From Gari tellinella (lineage: Eukaryota; Mollusca; Bivalvia; Cardiida; Psammobiidae): 64,000 nucleotides of DNA. The position numbers were made by a program, and so were the translations under genes. The DNA lies in the NCBI GenBank assembly GCA_922989275.2, contig OV277857.1, forward strand, positions 8,680,001 through 8,744,000, read 5' to 3'. The notes beneath the pieces are model-generated. The model had not been told where the DNA came from. It worked only from the letters and a program-made list of their open reading frames with translations, and did not search any database. This document shows positions 21,832 through 32,753 of this stretch, piece after piece; the stretch's first letter is position 1, and the number at the start of each line of letters is the position of its first letter.

Positions 21832-22071
21832 AATCTGTTATTCTTTCCCGTTTAAACGCAAACGTACGCAAACGCAAAGCGCTAAAACGTTGAAAAGAAC
21901 TACTTTTGGACAATTCTGATAATTCATGTTTATCTTGGTGGCAAACAGTTTGGAGCCTGATCAGACGCCGAGAAACCCGGCGTCTGATCTGGCTCCAAAC
22001 TGTTTGCACTGCAAATAATAGTTTTAGCGTAAACGCGTTTATTGGGAAAGAATAACACATTCTCCACTGTA
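21832..22071 (-). mobile_element. Family A MITE (A3)
   Basis: Both TIRs and the TA are present. Left TIR reads CAGTGGATAATC; hairpin stem has a GAGAAACCC variant. Confidence 0.9.
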
Positions 22072-22078
22072 TATTTAA

Positions 22079-22482
22079 TACAGTGTCCCCTCCTTACAAC
22101 GACCCTCCTTACAACGATTCCAAACTTTCAACAACTTAACGCTTGCTGCTGCTCCCTAAACAAGACATTTATGTTTCACGCCTTCATTGCTGCAATGTTG
22201 TCTTCTCCAAATTGTTGTTTGCTCGGTTTTTCACAAAGTTACGTATTTGAAATTTCACAGAAGAAATATAAAGAGTAGTAACAAACAATTTGAACCCGGA
22301 TAAGACGTCACGCCGCGTTACGTGGCGTCTGATCTGGAATCAAACTGTTTACAAATGTAAGTCGAGTCATGCTCGATATTCTAATGATATTATTTTCCTT
22401 CCCTATAAGAACTACCTCCAAACAACACATATAACCCTTGTCTCGCATTTCGTGGTATTGTTGTAGAGAGGGAGTCACTATA
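22079..22482 (-). mobile_element. B-family MITE
   Basis: TA, CAGTGTCCCCTCCTTACAAC to GTTGTAGAGAGGGAGTCACT. Central AACAATTTGAACCCGGATAA hairpin with an extra ACGTCACGCC. Confidence 0.75.
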
Positions 22483-22506
22483 CGACAAAATTACACCAAT
22501 GTTCGG

Positions 22507-23095
22507 GGGCCCGTTTTATGAAACGTAGAACGGGGAAAATGGTTGCAAGTCAGATTCTAAAATTATCAATACTTATTTATTTCTCCATTTTATCATGTCT
22601 TTCAAGACGATTCCAAAGAGATGTCACAAGACAGAATTAGATGGAGAAATAAAAAGTTAGCTGTATTTTAAAGTTTTGATAAACGATCGTTTTTGTCGTA
22701 CATGTACAGTGGAGAATCTGTTATTCTTTCCCAATAAACGCGTTTACGCTAAAACTATTATTTGCAGTGCAAACAGTTTGGAGCCAGATCAGACGCCGGG
22801 TAACCCGGCGTCTGATCAGGCTCCAAACTGTTTGCCACCAAGATAAACAAGAATTATCAGAATTGTCCAAAAGTTGTTCTTTTCTACGTTTTAGTGTTTT
22901 GCGTTTGCGTACGTTTGCGTTTAAACGGGAAAGAATAACAGATTCTCCACTGTATCATGTCTTTCAAGACGATTCCAAAGAGATGTCACAAGACAGAATT
23001 AGATGGAGAAATAAAAAGTTAGCTGTATTTTAAAGTTTTGATAAACGATCGTTTTTGTCGTACATGTACAATGTACGACGTTTCATAAAAGGGCA
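22507..23095. mobile_element. D-family element split by A4 and partly duplicated
   Basis: GGGGCCCGTTTTATGAAACG at the left; GTACGACGTTTCATAAAAGG at the right. A 116-bp interior segment (22591-22706) is repeated exactly at 22953-23068, on the other side of A4. Confidence 0.8.
22705..22954 (+). mobile_element. Family A MITE (A4), between 116-bp direct repeats
   Basis: Intact copy with TA at each end, inserted in a D-family element. Confidence 0.92.
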
Positions 23096-23211
23096 CCCGC
23101 GGAAGTGTGGTTAGGTTGTTCGAAAGAAAGCTGGTGTTTTCTTAGTTTAGAGCAGAAAGCTGCTGAAGCAGAGTCAGTGGCAGGCAAGAATCTCCTGTAT
23201 GAGATTTCTGT

Positions 23212-23677
23212 TTAACATACGCATTTGATTTATTAATCCATTAAAGAAAATAGTTCTTCTGTAAACACTGAGTTGCACATTCGCATTATCTACCTTCAGA
23301 AATACCTTTTATATCCTTGCATATGATAGCTTAAAGCAGACTGAAAGTACAAATAAAGCGCTTTATGGCATTCTCTAACGTTCAACCTGCTTTAACCCTT
23401 TGAACCCTAGTCCCGCATATTGGCGTTCTTTGCAAACATTGTACATGTGAATAGTACACTTGTCATATGCAAACAGTGAACACCCAGATTAGAGGGCTCC
23501 TAGGAGCCCTCTGATCAGGGTCTTCACTGTTTGTCATAATACCAAACATTGACAAAACAAAAATGGACTGGACTTAAACGGAAACTGGAATTGTCCATCT
23601 AAAGTTTCAGGGAGGAAAGAGTTAAGAAGTCACCTGCCTTCAAACTAGAAACAGGCCATGGGGTACAGGGATTTTAA
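23212..23677. mobile_element. C-family MITE carrying a nested F MITE
   Basis: TTAACATACGCATTTG to ACAGGGATTTTAA, degenerate ends. Hairpin halves AGCAGACTGAAAGTAC and TTCAACCTGCTT are separated by the F insertion. Confidence 0.6.
23392..23625. mobile_element. F-family MITE (TTAA), nested
   Basis: TTAACCCTTTGAACCCTAGT to GGGAGGAAAGAGTTAA. Hairpin CAAACAGTGAACACCCAGAT, GGCTCCTAGGAGCC, inverse. Confidence 0.82.
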
Positions 23678-23898
23678 ACCATCAAAGATGAGGCACATGT
23701 TTTGTTTGATTGTTACATGTGTGAGGATCTTCGACAAACCCTTTTCCTTAAAGTCATCAGCTCAAACGTTAACTTTAATAATATGACCAAAGCTAAAAGG
23801 TCGTTTCTTTGTACAGACTTAGCTAATTTTTTTAAGACTATTTTGTATATGGCTTGTTTGGCCTGGTTTTTATGTTATATTTTATCATATTTTCTTCT
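23678..23898 (+). pseudogene. Possible retroelement C-terminal fragment
   Basis: Plus frame reads IKDEAHVLFDCYMCEDLR, resembling the E-x-HxLFxC-x(4)-x-R zinc-knuckle-like tail found after many non-LTR RTs. Short and isolated. Confidence 0.4.
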
Positions 23899-24136
23899 TT
23901 AAACCCTTTCAATTTCAAATTGTTCGGGAGTTTTTTACCCCTTCACCGAATTATTGTCGTCTGGTTCAGTATTGTTGTCTTCAAGACACGTTTGAAAGTT
24001 AGATTTAAGGTTGACTTTATAAATATCGATGAGAGTGTCAAACAGTTTGATCAGGACCCAAACTGTTTGCAAAAGCGCTTTAAGGCATCTTTAAGGCAAA
24101 CGCGCTTTAAGGCGTCTCTGAGAGAGAAAGGGTTAA
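23899..24136. mobile_element. J-family MITE (TTAA)
   Basis: TTAAACCCTTTCAATTTC to GAGAGAAAGGGTTAA. Reduced AAACAGTTTGATC...AAACTGTTTGC hairpin; GTCGTCTGG motif in the left part. Confidence 0.55.
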
Positions 24137-24563
24137 GGAGCAAACAGGTGTCCCCCTTATATAACTAGAGTCTTGTTTGCAAGCTAAATGGAGAATGTAT
24201 ACATTTTGTTATTTATAATTATGTTATGATGAGTAATACAATTACCAAATTGTGATAGTATTTTATAGTTCATATTAAGAATGACACGATATACTTTGGA
24301 GACTGTATAATCTGTAGATATGCTGTAAATCATGATGAGACTTAGATAAAGAATAAAACCATCGGTCTCCTTTTTGTGTGGTCGTAACCATATTAATGGG
24401 GCACTACCGATATACAGATGTAATTTGTAAAGTGGGGAAGGCGTTACTCTGTACATGTAGTTGAAACGAAACTAAGTTCAACCTCGATGCATTAAAATGT
24501 AGAAAATGAAAACGGAATGGCAAACAGTTTGGACCTTGATCAGGTGTCAGGTTACCCAGTGCC
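24137..24563. other. AT-rich intergenic DNA
   Basis: No gene or defined element seen. The end, 24520-24560, is the left half of a CAAACAGTTTGGACC hairpin cut off by the next MITE. Confidence 0.4.
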
Positions 24564-24812
24564 TTAACCCATTCCCCCATAGAAGCGATTTTTAGCGTAT
24601 TTAATTTATTCCTCCGCTGAAGAAAACAGTTCCAGTTTATACCCTCATGAATAATTACCATTACACATATTTTATATAGCCTAGCAGATTTTAGCTTAAA
24701 ATAGGCTGAAAGTAAAGCAGAATGTGCCTTAAGGCACATTCTGCTTTACTTTCAACCTGCTTTAAGTGGTCATCTGTCTTCAAAACTATAAACAGGCTAT
24801 GAGGTAAAGGAA
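24564..24812. mobile_element. C-family MITE
   Basis: TTAACCCATTCCCCCATAGA. Perfect hairpin around AAGGCACATT; right end TATGAGGTAAAGG is worn. Confidence 0.75.
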
Positions 24813-24967
24813 TAATTGGCAATAAATCTTAAATTTCAATTATCTCCAGTGTGTTTCAGTAAATATGCGAGCGTCAAACAGTTTGGATGCAGATGAGACC
24901 CCGAGTTGCTGTTGGTAACGGTATTTACAAATCCTACTATCCAAAGAGTGCAGTCTGTAAACAGATG

Positions 24968-25355
24968 TACATTGACCCCTCTCTACAACAACACCCAAAA
25001 GGTGAAAAAGATTGTGTGTGTTGTTCGGAGGGATTTGTTATAGGGAGGGAAATAGGCTTACAATTTCAAACAGCTTTAATCCAGATCAGACGCCGCGTAA
25101 CGCAGCAGAACGGATCCCTGTGCTTCTGATCTGGATTCAAATTGTTTGTCATTCGTCATTATGGTGTGTGTTTTTTTCTGTCAAAATATCCATTATGTGA
25201 CTTTGAGAAAACAGCAGACGACACTTTTAAGCAGACGAATATGCAGCCCCGAAAAGATAGGACATAATTGTCGTGTTTGGGAACAGCGGTAAACATTGTT
25301 GTAAAATAAGGAGGGAATCAGTGTTCAGAGGTCTGTGGTGGGGAGGGAGTACTAT
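24968..25355 (+). mobile_element. B-family MITE
   Basis: TA, CATTGACCCCTCTCTACAAC to GGGGAGGGAGTACTATA. AAACAGCTTTAATCCAGATC hairpin with an inserted CAGAACGGATCC loop. Confidence 0.7.
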
Positions 25356-25395
25356 ACATGGTAATAAATAATTCAAAATGAAAACGTGTTCGTCT

Positions 25396-25401
25396 TTTAT
25401 T
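25396..25401 (-). promoter_or_regulatory. Candidate polyadenylation signal for Vsx
   Basis: AATAAA on the minus strand, about 655 bases after the Vsx stop codon. It is one of several A/T-rich candidates, and no transcript end is visible. Confidence 0.25.
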
Positions 25402-25489
25402 TACTTTTAATTTGAAATTAAAACAAAACAAATCGCTTCTGTATTCAACTAAAGTCATTCGTCACATATAAGCACATAAACAATATGGA

Positions 25490-26042
25490 TTTTATGGTGG
25501 CATATTTCTGACACCAGTTAACCACTTATTTATCATGATAGATTCCCGCTAATATCTCACATAAATACTCAACTAGTTAGTTTTCGCAAAAACTTTCGCG
25601 TTAGTTTTCAGATAATTATCTGTAAAGTGAAATGTGGAAACTTTTCACGATAACCAGATAAATATCTGAACACGTACTTTGTCATGATACTGCTTTAAAC
25701 TGCCACCACATAACGAATTTATCTAGTTACTTAACTAGATAATTAACTAGAAAATTTTCGTGTTACCAGTTATCTTAAAGTAGAAAATTGCATTCGGATG
25801 CCTTCGGTAGGGACAGGATATCTATTTTTAGATAAATTAACACGAAACGTTTCAGTTAACTTAGATATTATGTCGTGACAGTATGTGGCACTAACAGGTC
25901 ATTTGACTCGATACGATAATTATCAGGTTTTCATGAAAATATTCCACTTTCCACTTACTAGATAATTATGTGAGATATTAACTTGAAACTTTTCAGAAAA
26001 GCTAAGTAGTAAGTGGTGTCAGAACCATGCCACCATAGGATT
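25490..26042. mobile_element. TIR element R adjacent to the Vsx stop codon
   Basis: TTTTATGGTGGCATATTTCT at the left, inverted AGAACCATGCCACCATAGGA at the right. Further inverted pairs inside involve TCTAGTTA / TAACTAGA and GATAATTATC-like phrases. About 550 bp, no ORF. It forms the first part of the predicted Vsx 3'UTR. Confidence 0.7.
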
Positions 26043-26056
26043 TAAATTAAAAAGAA

Positions 26057-26373
26057 TTAAACAACAGTAAGTTCCACATCTTTCTCCGGTTCCTCGAATC
26101 GGCTAGTGTACTCCACGCTATCCTCTGAACTCACATTTGTTGGAGAACTTACGTTGACGTCAGAAATCTCGTGTACGCGAGATTCAGACTGCGAGAGTTT
26201 AGCACAATGCTCCAGAGCTTTAGCCCGTAAGGTAGCTATACTTTCAGAGCGCAAGTCACTATTTCCTATGTTTATTGAGTCTCTATCAGGATGTGCTGAC
26301 AATTTTTCGTCTTCTGAGTTACTGCCGTCACTTTTCAATGTCTTCGAAGCTTCGATAGATTTCTTGTGCATGC
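26057..26373 (-). CDS. Vsx: Vsx terminal exon: OAR motif and stop codon
   Basis: Begins after acceptor TCTTTTCAG with GC (completing Ser) and encodes 104 further residues to TAA at 26059-26057. It starts MHKKSIEASK, matching the MHKKS sequence after the CVC domain of VSX proteins. After a Ser/Asp-rich spacer it carries SIATLRAKALEHCAKL, the OAR motif found near the C-terminus of many paired-type homeoproteins. The tail is acidic and ends ...ELTVV. The coding sequence stops about 15 bases before the terminal inverted repeat of element R (about 25490-26042), so most of the 3'UTR should be transposon-derived. An AATAAA on the minus strand at 25401-25396 is one possible polyadenylation signal. 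Confidence 0.95.
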
Positions 26374-26565
26374 CTGAAAAGATAAGAAAACATAGTCAAG
26401 ACTGTTTAACCCTAATTCGGACCTTTCACAAACTACCGTTTTGAAACATTTGGGGTCCAGTGGACCCAATTTGGTATTTTTGTATGTTTTCAAAGTCGAG
26501 TTAGACATTTTTGACACAACAAATAACGAAACACTAATGGCTTTGCTTTATGCTGTAGTAAGCGA

Positions 26566-26815
26566 TACAGTGGAGAATGTGTTATTCTTTCCCAATAAAC
26601 GCGTTTACGCTAAAACTATTATTTGCAGTGCAAACAGTTTGGAGCCAGATCAGACGCCGGGTAACCCGGCGTCTGATCAGGCTCCAAACTGTTTGCCACC
26701 AAGATAAACATGAAATATCAGAATTGTCCAAAAGTTGTTCTTTTCTACGTTTTAGCGCTTTGCGTTTGCGTACGTTTGCGTTTAAACGGGAAAGAATAAC
26801 AGATTCTCCACTGTA
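26566..26815 (+). mobile_element. Family A MITE (A5), Vsx last intron
   Basis: Intact; left TIR reads GAGAATGTGTTATTC. Its inner end is about 190 bases from the terminal Vsx exon acceptor. Confidence 0.92.
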
Positions 26816-27122
26816 ACACCGAAACGTAAATTTCGCTGTTACCATAACAACCAGTGACCATAGTATCACAAAAAATAAGTTTTTGTTGCCATACAATTGA
26901 TTTTTTATACAATAACTTTTGCACACAATGTGCATATGACAAAATGTGGACATATTCATCACTAGATATACACTTTGTTACATTATAAATGGTGTCCTTT
27001 TACAGAAATATGTAAAGATTTTGAAGAAAATGGCCAAATTATGGATGGCTCAAGTGGACCCAAACTTATACTAACGCATATTAAAAATAGATACTATGCA
27101 ATTTTCATATAGTGATATAGAT

Positions 27123-27290
27123 TTGAAAACAATATTCCTTACTTGGATTTACCGGCGGTTTAAATCGGTTATAGTGCAAAGGACAACTCTTATATAGACG
27201 GAGCGAAGCCCATCTATTTCAAGAATACTTGTTCTTTGCAGTCTGACCGATTTAAACCGACCATAAATCAAAATAAGGAATATTGTTTAC
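27123..27290. repeat. Long imperfect hairpin
   Basis: AACAATATTCCTTACTTGGA and inverse AAATAAGGAATATTGTTTAC enclose GGTTTAAATCGGT / ACCGATTTAAACC and AGACGGAGCGAAGCCCATCT. Confidence 0.6.
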
Positions 27291-27682
27291 AAATCAACGC
27301 CACTAGGTGGTTGCTATTCTATATATGTGTCTGAGTCAGCTGTTTTAAGCTGCCAGAAACGATAATCTGCCAATCAAATTTTCTTCACAAGAGTTTCATT
27401 TTTGGTGGGAATAATCTAGTCTTCACGAAAAAGGAAGAACTGAATAACCGACTCTGATTGGCCAACGGCACATAATTTAAGCAAAAGGAGGTTTAAATAT
27501 GACGTAAGTTTACTATGTGGGGATGTTCGATTCTTTTTAAATCCATATTTAACAAGGGAAGTAATTCGATCGGTTAACTCTGCATCCGAAGAGGAAATAA
27601 TCGTGAAACATTTGTTTCCCATTCAAATGAATATTTTAAAGCTGGTCATGGAAGAATCGAAATAATCTCAATTCAAGCGTTG
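27291..27682. other. Vsx intron, low-repeat
   Basis: No gene or repeat recognised; short ORFs show no family motif. Confidence 0.35.
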
Positions 27683-27982
27683 TTAACCCTTTACCCCATG
27701 TTGTACTACAAATACCTGGGTGAATAAAGGATATGTTCTGTTCTGATAGCCTATTTCTAGTACTTAAGATAGATGACTTCTTAAAGCAGGTTAAAAGTAA
27801 AGCAGAATGCGCCTGAGGGCGCATTCTGCTTTACTTTCAGCCTGCTTTAAGCTATCATGTGCTACAATATAGAAAATATTCCATATAATACACATTCATT
27901 ACTGATTAAATTGGAACTATTTTCTTCAGCGGATGAATATATCATATCCGCTAAAATGCGCTTGTATTGGGGAAAGGGTTAA
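27683..27982. mobile_element. C-family MITE
   Basis: TTAACCCTTTACCCCATGTT to GGGGAAAGGGTTAA. Hairpin around CCTGAGGGCGCATT. Confidence 0.8.
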
Positions 27983-28242
27983 ACGGTTTTAGACAAGGTT
28001 TGGGAGTTGTGATGTGCAGGAATTGACAACACAGGCCGAACGATAGAACAATGATTAATTCTAAAATAACAAACAGAACAGACCCTGACCAGCAACGCTC
28101 ATGAAGGAGAATTCTGATCGTGGTCCACAATGTTTGTTTAGAGTGAGTCCAACCTTCACTAGTACACAATTTGTAAATGAAACGTATACCGCGGCGTCAT
28201 ATGCAGACAGTACCTGTGAATAGTATATTTGTTTCAAATCCA

Positions 28243-28456
28243 TTAACCTTTCCACCGCCGAAATCGCCTAAAATCGACTTTGCAAACAGTTTTGACCGAG
28301 ATCAAAACTGCTTGAGTATCGTATCGATATTTCTACAGCCATACTAACTTAAATCTCACTTTTAAAAGATATTGCATACAGCACTGTGGACACAGACGAC
28401 GGTATGGCGGTGAAGGGGCAAAACACTCACAATTAATTTGGCGCTGAAAGGGTTAA
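28243..28456. mobile_element. J-family MITE (TTAA)
   Basis: TTAACCTTTCCACCGCC to GGCGCTGAAAGGGTTAA. Small AAACAGTTTTGACC hairpin. Confidence 0.6.
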
Positions 28457-28617
28457 ATAGACTTAAATAAAGACTATACTCACAAGCACTTAAAGTTTCT
28501 GTCTGTTCACAAGGGGACGTTACCGGGTCAGAAGTTTTGATTTTGATCCCTGCCCCTGAATAGTTATTAGCAGTGTTTGAAGAAACAAAAGGACGTGGCT
28601 AACGTTAATAATAATGA

Positions 28618-28815
28618 TTAACCCATTTATGCTAAGTGGATTCTTCCATGCTTATAAATTCCATTATTCATTAAGCGGTGCCCGGTTGAATATTTAATTT
28701 TCGTTTGATTTTTATAGAACTTCCTGTCAATACAATCTCAAATCAGATGTTGCATAATTCGGCGCCTGGTCTGATTCTGCACTGTTTGCATATGACACGT
28801 GCATAAATGGGTTAA
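28618..28815. mobile_element. L-family MITE (TTAA)
   Basis: TTAACCCATTTATGCTAAGT to CGTGCATAAATGGGTTAA; central hairpin partly deleted (CTGATTCTGCACTGTTTG kept). Confidence 0.65.
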
Positions 28816-28864
28816 ACAAAGTCGTTGCTATTCTAGTTATGGTTTACAATTTCTCGTTTCACTA

Positions 28865-29074
28865 TTAACCCATTTATGCCTAGCGTCCCATAGAAGGGGC
28901 ATGGTCAAACACTGTAAACTTTGACCAGAGTCTACACTGTTTGCAGATAGGAATTAAATGGAATTTCAATATAAAACAAACGACCATGGACATTTAGACT
29001 AGGCACCCCTTTCATAAAAATGGACTTATCAAATATATAGGCATGGACGAATCCACTGGGCGCAAATGGGTTAA
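28865..29074. mobile_element. L-family MITE (TTAA)
   Basis: TTAACCCATTTATGCCTAGC to CACTGGGCGCAAATGGGTTAA-type end; AGAGTCTACACTGTTTGC half-hairpin. Confidence 0.65.
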
Positions 29075-29575
29075 TAGAGAATAATAATACATTTGGACTA
29101 TAAGTAGAATTAAACATTAAACAGACAGGAACATAATGCAGCGGAGAAAACGTTTTTCGTTATCGTTTTTTTTTATAAAATGAAACTAAACTCAAACGAA
29201 TTTCAAGCAAATGTAGCAAATTACTGTTCAAAGTGTTGTATTTTTTATTAGATTGGCAAACAACTTTGAGCAAGAGCAGACACGGCGTCTGGTCCGACTC
29301 TAGACTGTTTGCAAAGGATATAATGAGAGTATTAGAAGCGGGCTTTTGGGGCAATAACGTATTCTCCGCTGCACATTCTTAACATGTTAGAGCGCAAAAG
29401 ATTTGAAATTTTGTTGTTGCTGGTTTTTATCTTAGAAATAACATCGATGAAAGCCTTCTAATACGGATCCATGTTAGAATGTTTTCACAGATGTTATTTC
29501 TAAAAAATGATTTTATGGTTATGATTTAAAAAGTGTCGAGGGAAAACGAGGTGGTTTTTAAACAAACACAGTGCA
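29075..29575. other. Vsx intron with hairpin remnants
   Basis: 29255-29320 keeps GGCAAACAACTTTGAGC...GACTCTAGACTGTTTGC, an A-type core without a left TIR. An inverted pair AGAAATAACATC / GATGTTATTTCT lies at 29435-29498. Confidence 0.4.
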
Positions 29576-29815
29576 CTTAATTTATTTACCCCTGCATTTT
29601 CAAATGGATAATTCCAATATCCGATAAAGTGTAGTGTAATTTGACTATATTTATGGTTGCTTTTTTACAATAAATTACAAAATTACAAACAGTGCAGACC
29701 CTGCTCAGAGGGCTCAGATCTGGGTATTCACTGTTTGCATAGGACAAGTATAATGCTCACAGGTATGCTTTTTGTAAAGGACGAGGATACTCGTCGCTTA
29801 GTATGAATGGGTTAA
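29576..29815. mobile_element. F-family MITE, degraded
   Basis: Left ATTTACCCCTGCATTTTC; hairpin AAACAGTGCAGACCC...GATCTGGGTATTCACTGTTT; right GTATGAATGGGTTAA. Confidence 0.55.
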
Positions 29816-30015
29816 GAATTATCCTGTCGTCTGCTTTGAGATTGTCTTCTGCCAAATTTGTTATTTTAACACATGTTTTCATTGTCCTAGTATTAAAACC
29901 TAAAGAGGAGTGTCAAACAATTTGGATCCAGATCAGACGCCGCGTTACGCGGCGTCTGATCTGGATCCAAACTGTTTGCAAAAGAGTAAATTCGCGATCA
30001 ACAGGCATCGAAAAT
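29812..30015. mobile_element. E-family MITE, right end degraded
   Basis: Shares its TTAA with the preceding F copy. Near-perfect palindrome GACGCCGCGTTACGCGGCGTC; GTCGTCTGC motif near 29827. Confidence 0.6.
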
Positions 30016-30152
30016 TGACGCATTCTTTTATAAAACTTCATACTTTTAAACTATCTGTCAGGTAACATATTCAAGCTTCAGACATTGAACATTTATCGCC
30101 CTTATCAATATAGATTTCAAACACATTTTTTTAAATTAAAAAATGCTCTTAC

Positions 30153-30333
30153 TGAGTAACCATGGCGCACAGGAATCCATCACTCCTTCTTTGGCGCTTT
30201 TTAGAATGGTCTCCGGTAAAGGTAAAGAGTGGCGCACCATCGCCCCGTAAAGTCCGTACTCCGCCATTATGCTACTTCGACCCCATGTCTTTTCAGTCTT
30301 TCGCCATTTCGCCCTGCGGTTTTGAAACCATAC
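30153..30333 (-). CDS. Vsx: Vsx exon: recognition helix and CVC domain
   Basis: A 181-base exon after acceptor TTTATTGTAG, 60 codons plus one base, donor GTAAGA. It opens with [12 protein letters not shown], homeodomain helix 3 with Gln at position 50 and Asn51. It continues directly into [20 protein letters not shown] and ...CAPWLL, the CVC domain that defines the Prd-L:CVC subclass (VSX1, VSX2/CHX10, ceh-10). Homeodomain plus CVC makes this a nuclear DNA-binding regulator of visual-system and interneuron type. The final A joins GC of the next exon to give Ser. The nearby intron carries a CRE-containing minisatellite and a palindromic element between 30.46 and 30.96 kb. Confidence 0.97.
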
Positions 30334-30461
30334 CTACAATAAAGGAAAATCAATGTTATCAAAACGTTATTTAGAATTTATAAAATACAAACAACAATAT
30401 CATTCACGTATGCACTGGTATCAATATGTAAACGTTTATCTGATAAGCTTCCGACGAAATA

Positions 30462-30600
30462 TTATATAAATATTAGATGGCACTTTGCGTGACATTAAAA
30501 TTGTCAACTCGAGAAACATAATGTCACCCCGAGGCGAAGCCGATGGTGACATTTTTGTTTTCGAGGGTTGACAATAACTGCCATCTAATATTTATTTTAT
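30462..30600. repeat. Palindromic element
   Basis: AAATATTAGATGGCA, ATTGTCAACTCGAG, ATGTCACC and their inverses surround CCGAGGCGAAGCCGATGG. Confidence 0.65.
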
Positions 30601-30734
30601 TACATGTACACCGAGAATACACATGTATCAACCCTTACTAGAATCGTCTCGTTTGTATTTTATAAAACATGTTGAGAATACAATTTTCGAGCCATCCAAC
30701 ACGTAACGCGCGAAACGACGTCACATTGTTTAGA

Positions 30735-30960
30735 TCAACTCAACTTAAGAATAGAGAAAATAATATCATATAGAGTGACGTCACAAAAGTAATATCATAT
30801 AGATGACAGCATTTTTAAGAATAGAGAAAAATAATATCATATAGAGTGACGTCAAAAAATAATATCATATAGCTGACAGTATTTTTAAGAATAGAGAAAA
30901 CCAATATCATATAGAGTGACAACTGACAACACAAAAAGAATAGCATAAAGAGTGACAGTA
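30735..30960. repeat. Minisatellite with CRE-like sites
   Basis: About three units of roughly 70 bases: AAGAATAGAGAAAA, TAATATCATATAGAGTGACG, TCA, then TAATATCATATAG-TGACAG. TGACGTCA occurs at about 30777 and 30848, and GACGTCAC also at about 30718. Confidence 0.75.
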
Positions 30961-31650
30961 TATTTTTTTTTGGATAGATGTAAAAGACATGCATTTGTTT
31001 AAATTTGGTCTATGGGAAATTAACATTGTCACCATTATATGCGATATTCACAAACAGTGAGCAATAAACTGGTGGACTGATATATTTCTATATTGCCTAA
31101 AATATGTTTATCTGACCTTAAAAATATAGTATGGTCAGAAGAGGACACTTGATAAGAGGCATAGATCTACATACGAATGCTACAGAAAGCCTTGTATCGG
31201 GTTACTTTCTCTATTTTGCTGGCACTTGCAGTCTGCTAAATGAGTAAATGTTTTACTCGATGCATGCATATTTAATTTTCTCACAGAAAAACAGGTTGCA
31301 ACAAAACCAAATTTCAAATAAAAGAGCTGTAGATCCATATACAGCCTTTTGGGAACTAAAATATAGACTTTTATAAAAAGTGAGACGCATATTAAATAGC
31401 TTTATTGTATTAACGCATTGTTTCATCTTATCACGGAACTGACAGTGCTCATCACAGTCTTGGTTGACTTATCTTAACTCGTAGGGGATTTTATCAGGGT
31501 ATGCAATGTGTTTATAGATGTTATGATTCTTAGGGGTCGGATGGTGACAAGTGGGATAACGCATGTAACGATTTACCGCAGGATTTTGCGTGCGATAACC
31601 GTTGTGCGATATTTGGAGAATACATACGTCAATGTTTTCCAATTCTGTTA
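30961..31650. other. Vsx intron, low-repeat
   Basis: AT-rich; no exon, tRNA or element recognised. Confidence 0.35.
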
Positions 31651-31900
31651 TACAGTGGAGAATCTGTTATTCTTTCCCAATAAACGCGTTTACGCTAAAA
31701 CTATTATTTGCAGTGCAAACAATTTGGAGCCAGATCAGACGCCGGGTAACCCGGCGTCTGATCAGGCTCAAAACTTTTTGCCACCAAGATAAACATGAAA
31801 TATCAGAATTGTCCAAAAGTTGTTCTTTTCTACGTTTTAGTGCTTTGCGTTTGCGTACGTTTGCGTTTAAACGGGAAAGAACAACAGATTCTCCACTGTA
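31651..31900 (+). mobile_element. Family A MITE (A6)
   Basis: Intact TA-flanked copy; hairpin stem has CAATTTGGAGC and CAAAACTTTTTG changes. Confidence 0.92.
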
Positions 31901-31919
31901 GTAAGTATATATTGAGACA

Positions 31920-32170
31920 GATTGCACCTTAATGCGTTCATAGGCTAATGAACACATTTAATGTTAAAACGATTATTTCATTTGCAAACTGTGTAGTCAG
32001 ATCAGACGCCAGGTAACCCGATATCTGACCAGGCTTCAAACTATTTGAAACTCGGATAGCAAAAAACAAGTCAGAATTTTCACAAACATACAATTTTATC
32101 AATTTTATCATTTTGAGCTTTGTGCATAGTTTAGTTTAAACGGTATATGGTTGTGATTCTCAACTACTAT
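31920..32170 (+). mobile_element. Family A MITE, old copy
   Basis: AGATCAGACGCCAGGTAACC core with GTTAAAACGATTATTTC at the left and TTTAGTTTAAACGGTATA at the right. TIRs are worn. Confidence 0.6.
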
Positions 32171-32327
32171 CACTGTCCGAAGGTTCGGAAATAGCAATTA
32201 GGCATCATTGCAGTTACAACCCTACCCATCAATTTGTATAATTTATGCACTGTTTCACAATCCCCTAATTACATGTAATTATTTTCACCGCATAGTGTCA
32301 CATGCAAAGTCCCAAGTCAATTATAAC

Positions 32328-32598
32328 TGTTGCGAATACTATAATATTTCCCGTTTAAACTCAACTTAATTCAACCCAAACGCAATGCAATTTAATATTA
32401 CTCAAAATAAAATGAAGAAAATGACCCAGTTAATGAAAACATTTACTATTCGCTTAAAAACTGATTTGTAAACAGTTTGGAGCCAGACCAGACGCCGAAT
32501 TACTCGGCGTCTGATCTGGCTCCAAACTATTTACAATGAAACATATTGCATCACCGCACTAGCGTTAATTGGGAAAGTATAAAGTATTCCCTATTGTA
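32328..32598 (-). mobile_element. Family A MITE, old copy
   Basis: TTTCCCGTTTAAACTC left, core GACGCCGAATTACTCGGCGTC, right GTTAATTGGGAAAGTATAAA to CCCTATTGTA. Confidence 0.65.
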
Positions 32599-32753
32599 AT
32601 GAATCGCATCGAATTAATCAGCGAAAGCGCACCGTGAAATGAAATTTTGCGTGTCAATAAATGAGTTTTAATTAAACACATAATCATGCAAATTTTCCTG
32701 TGCAATCGCTATACAGGTAACAAGTCTTTGACGCTTTCTATGGTGAATATCAG

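Noticed and set aside
26106..26444. Plus-strand 112-codon ORF over the Vsx terminal exon
   Set aside because: The minus strand carries the OAR motif and a phase-matched splice site; the plus frame has no recognisable features.
30162..30374. Plus-strand ORF over the CVC exon
   Set aside because: Shadow of the minus-strand homeodomain/CVC coding sequence.
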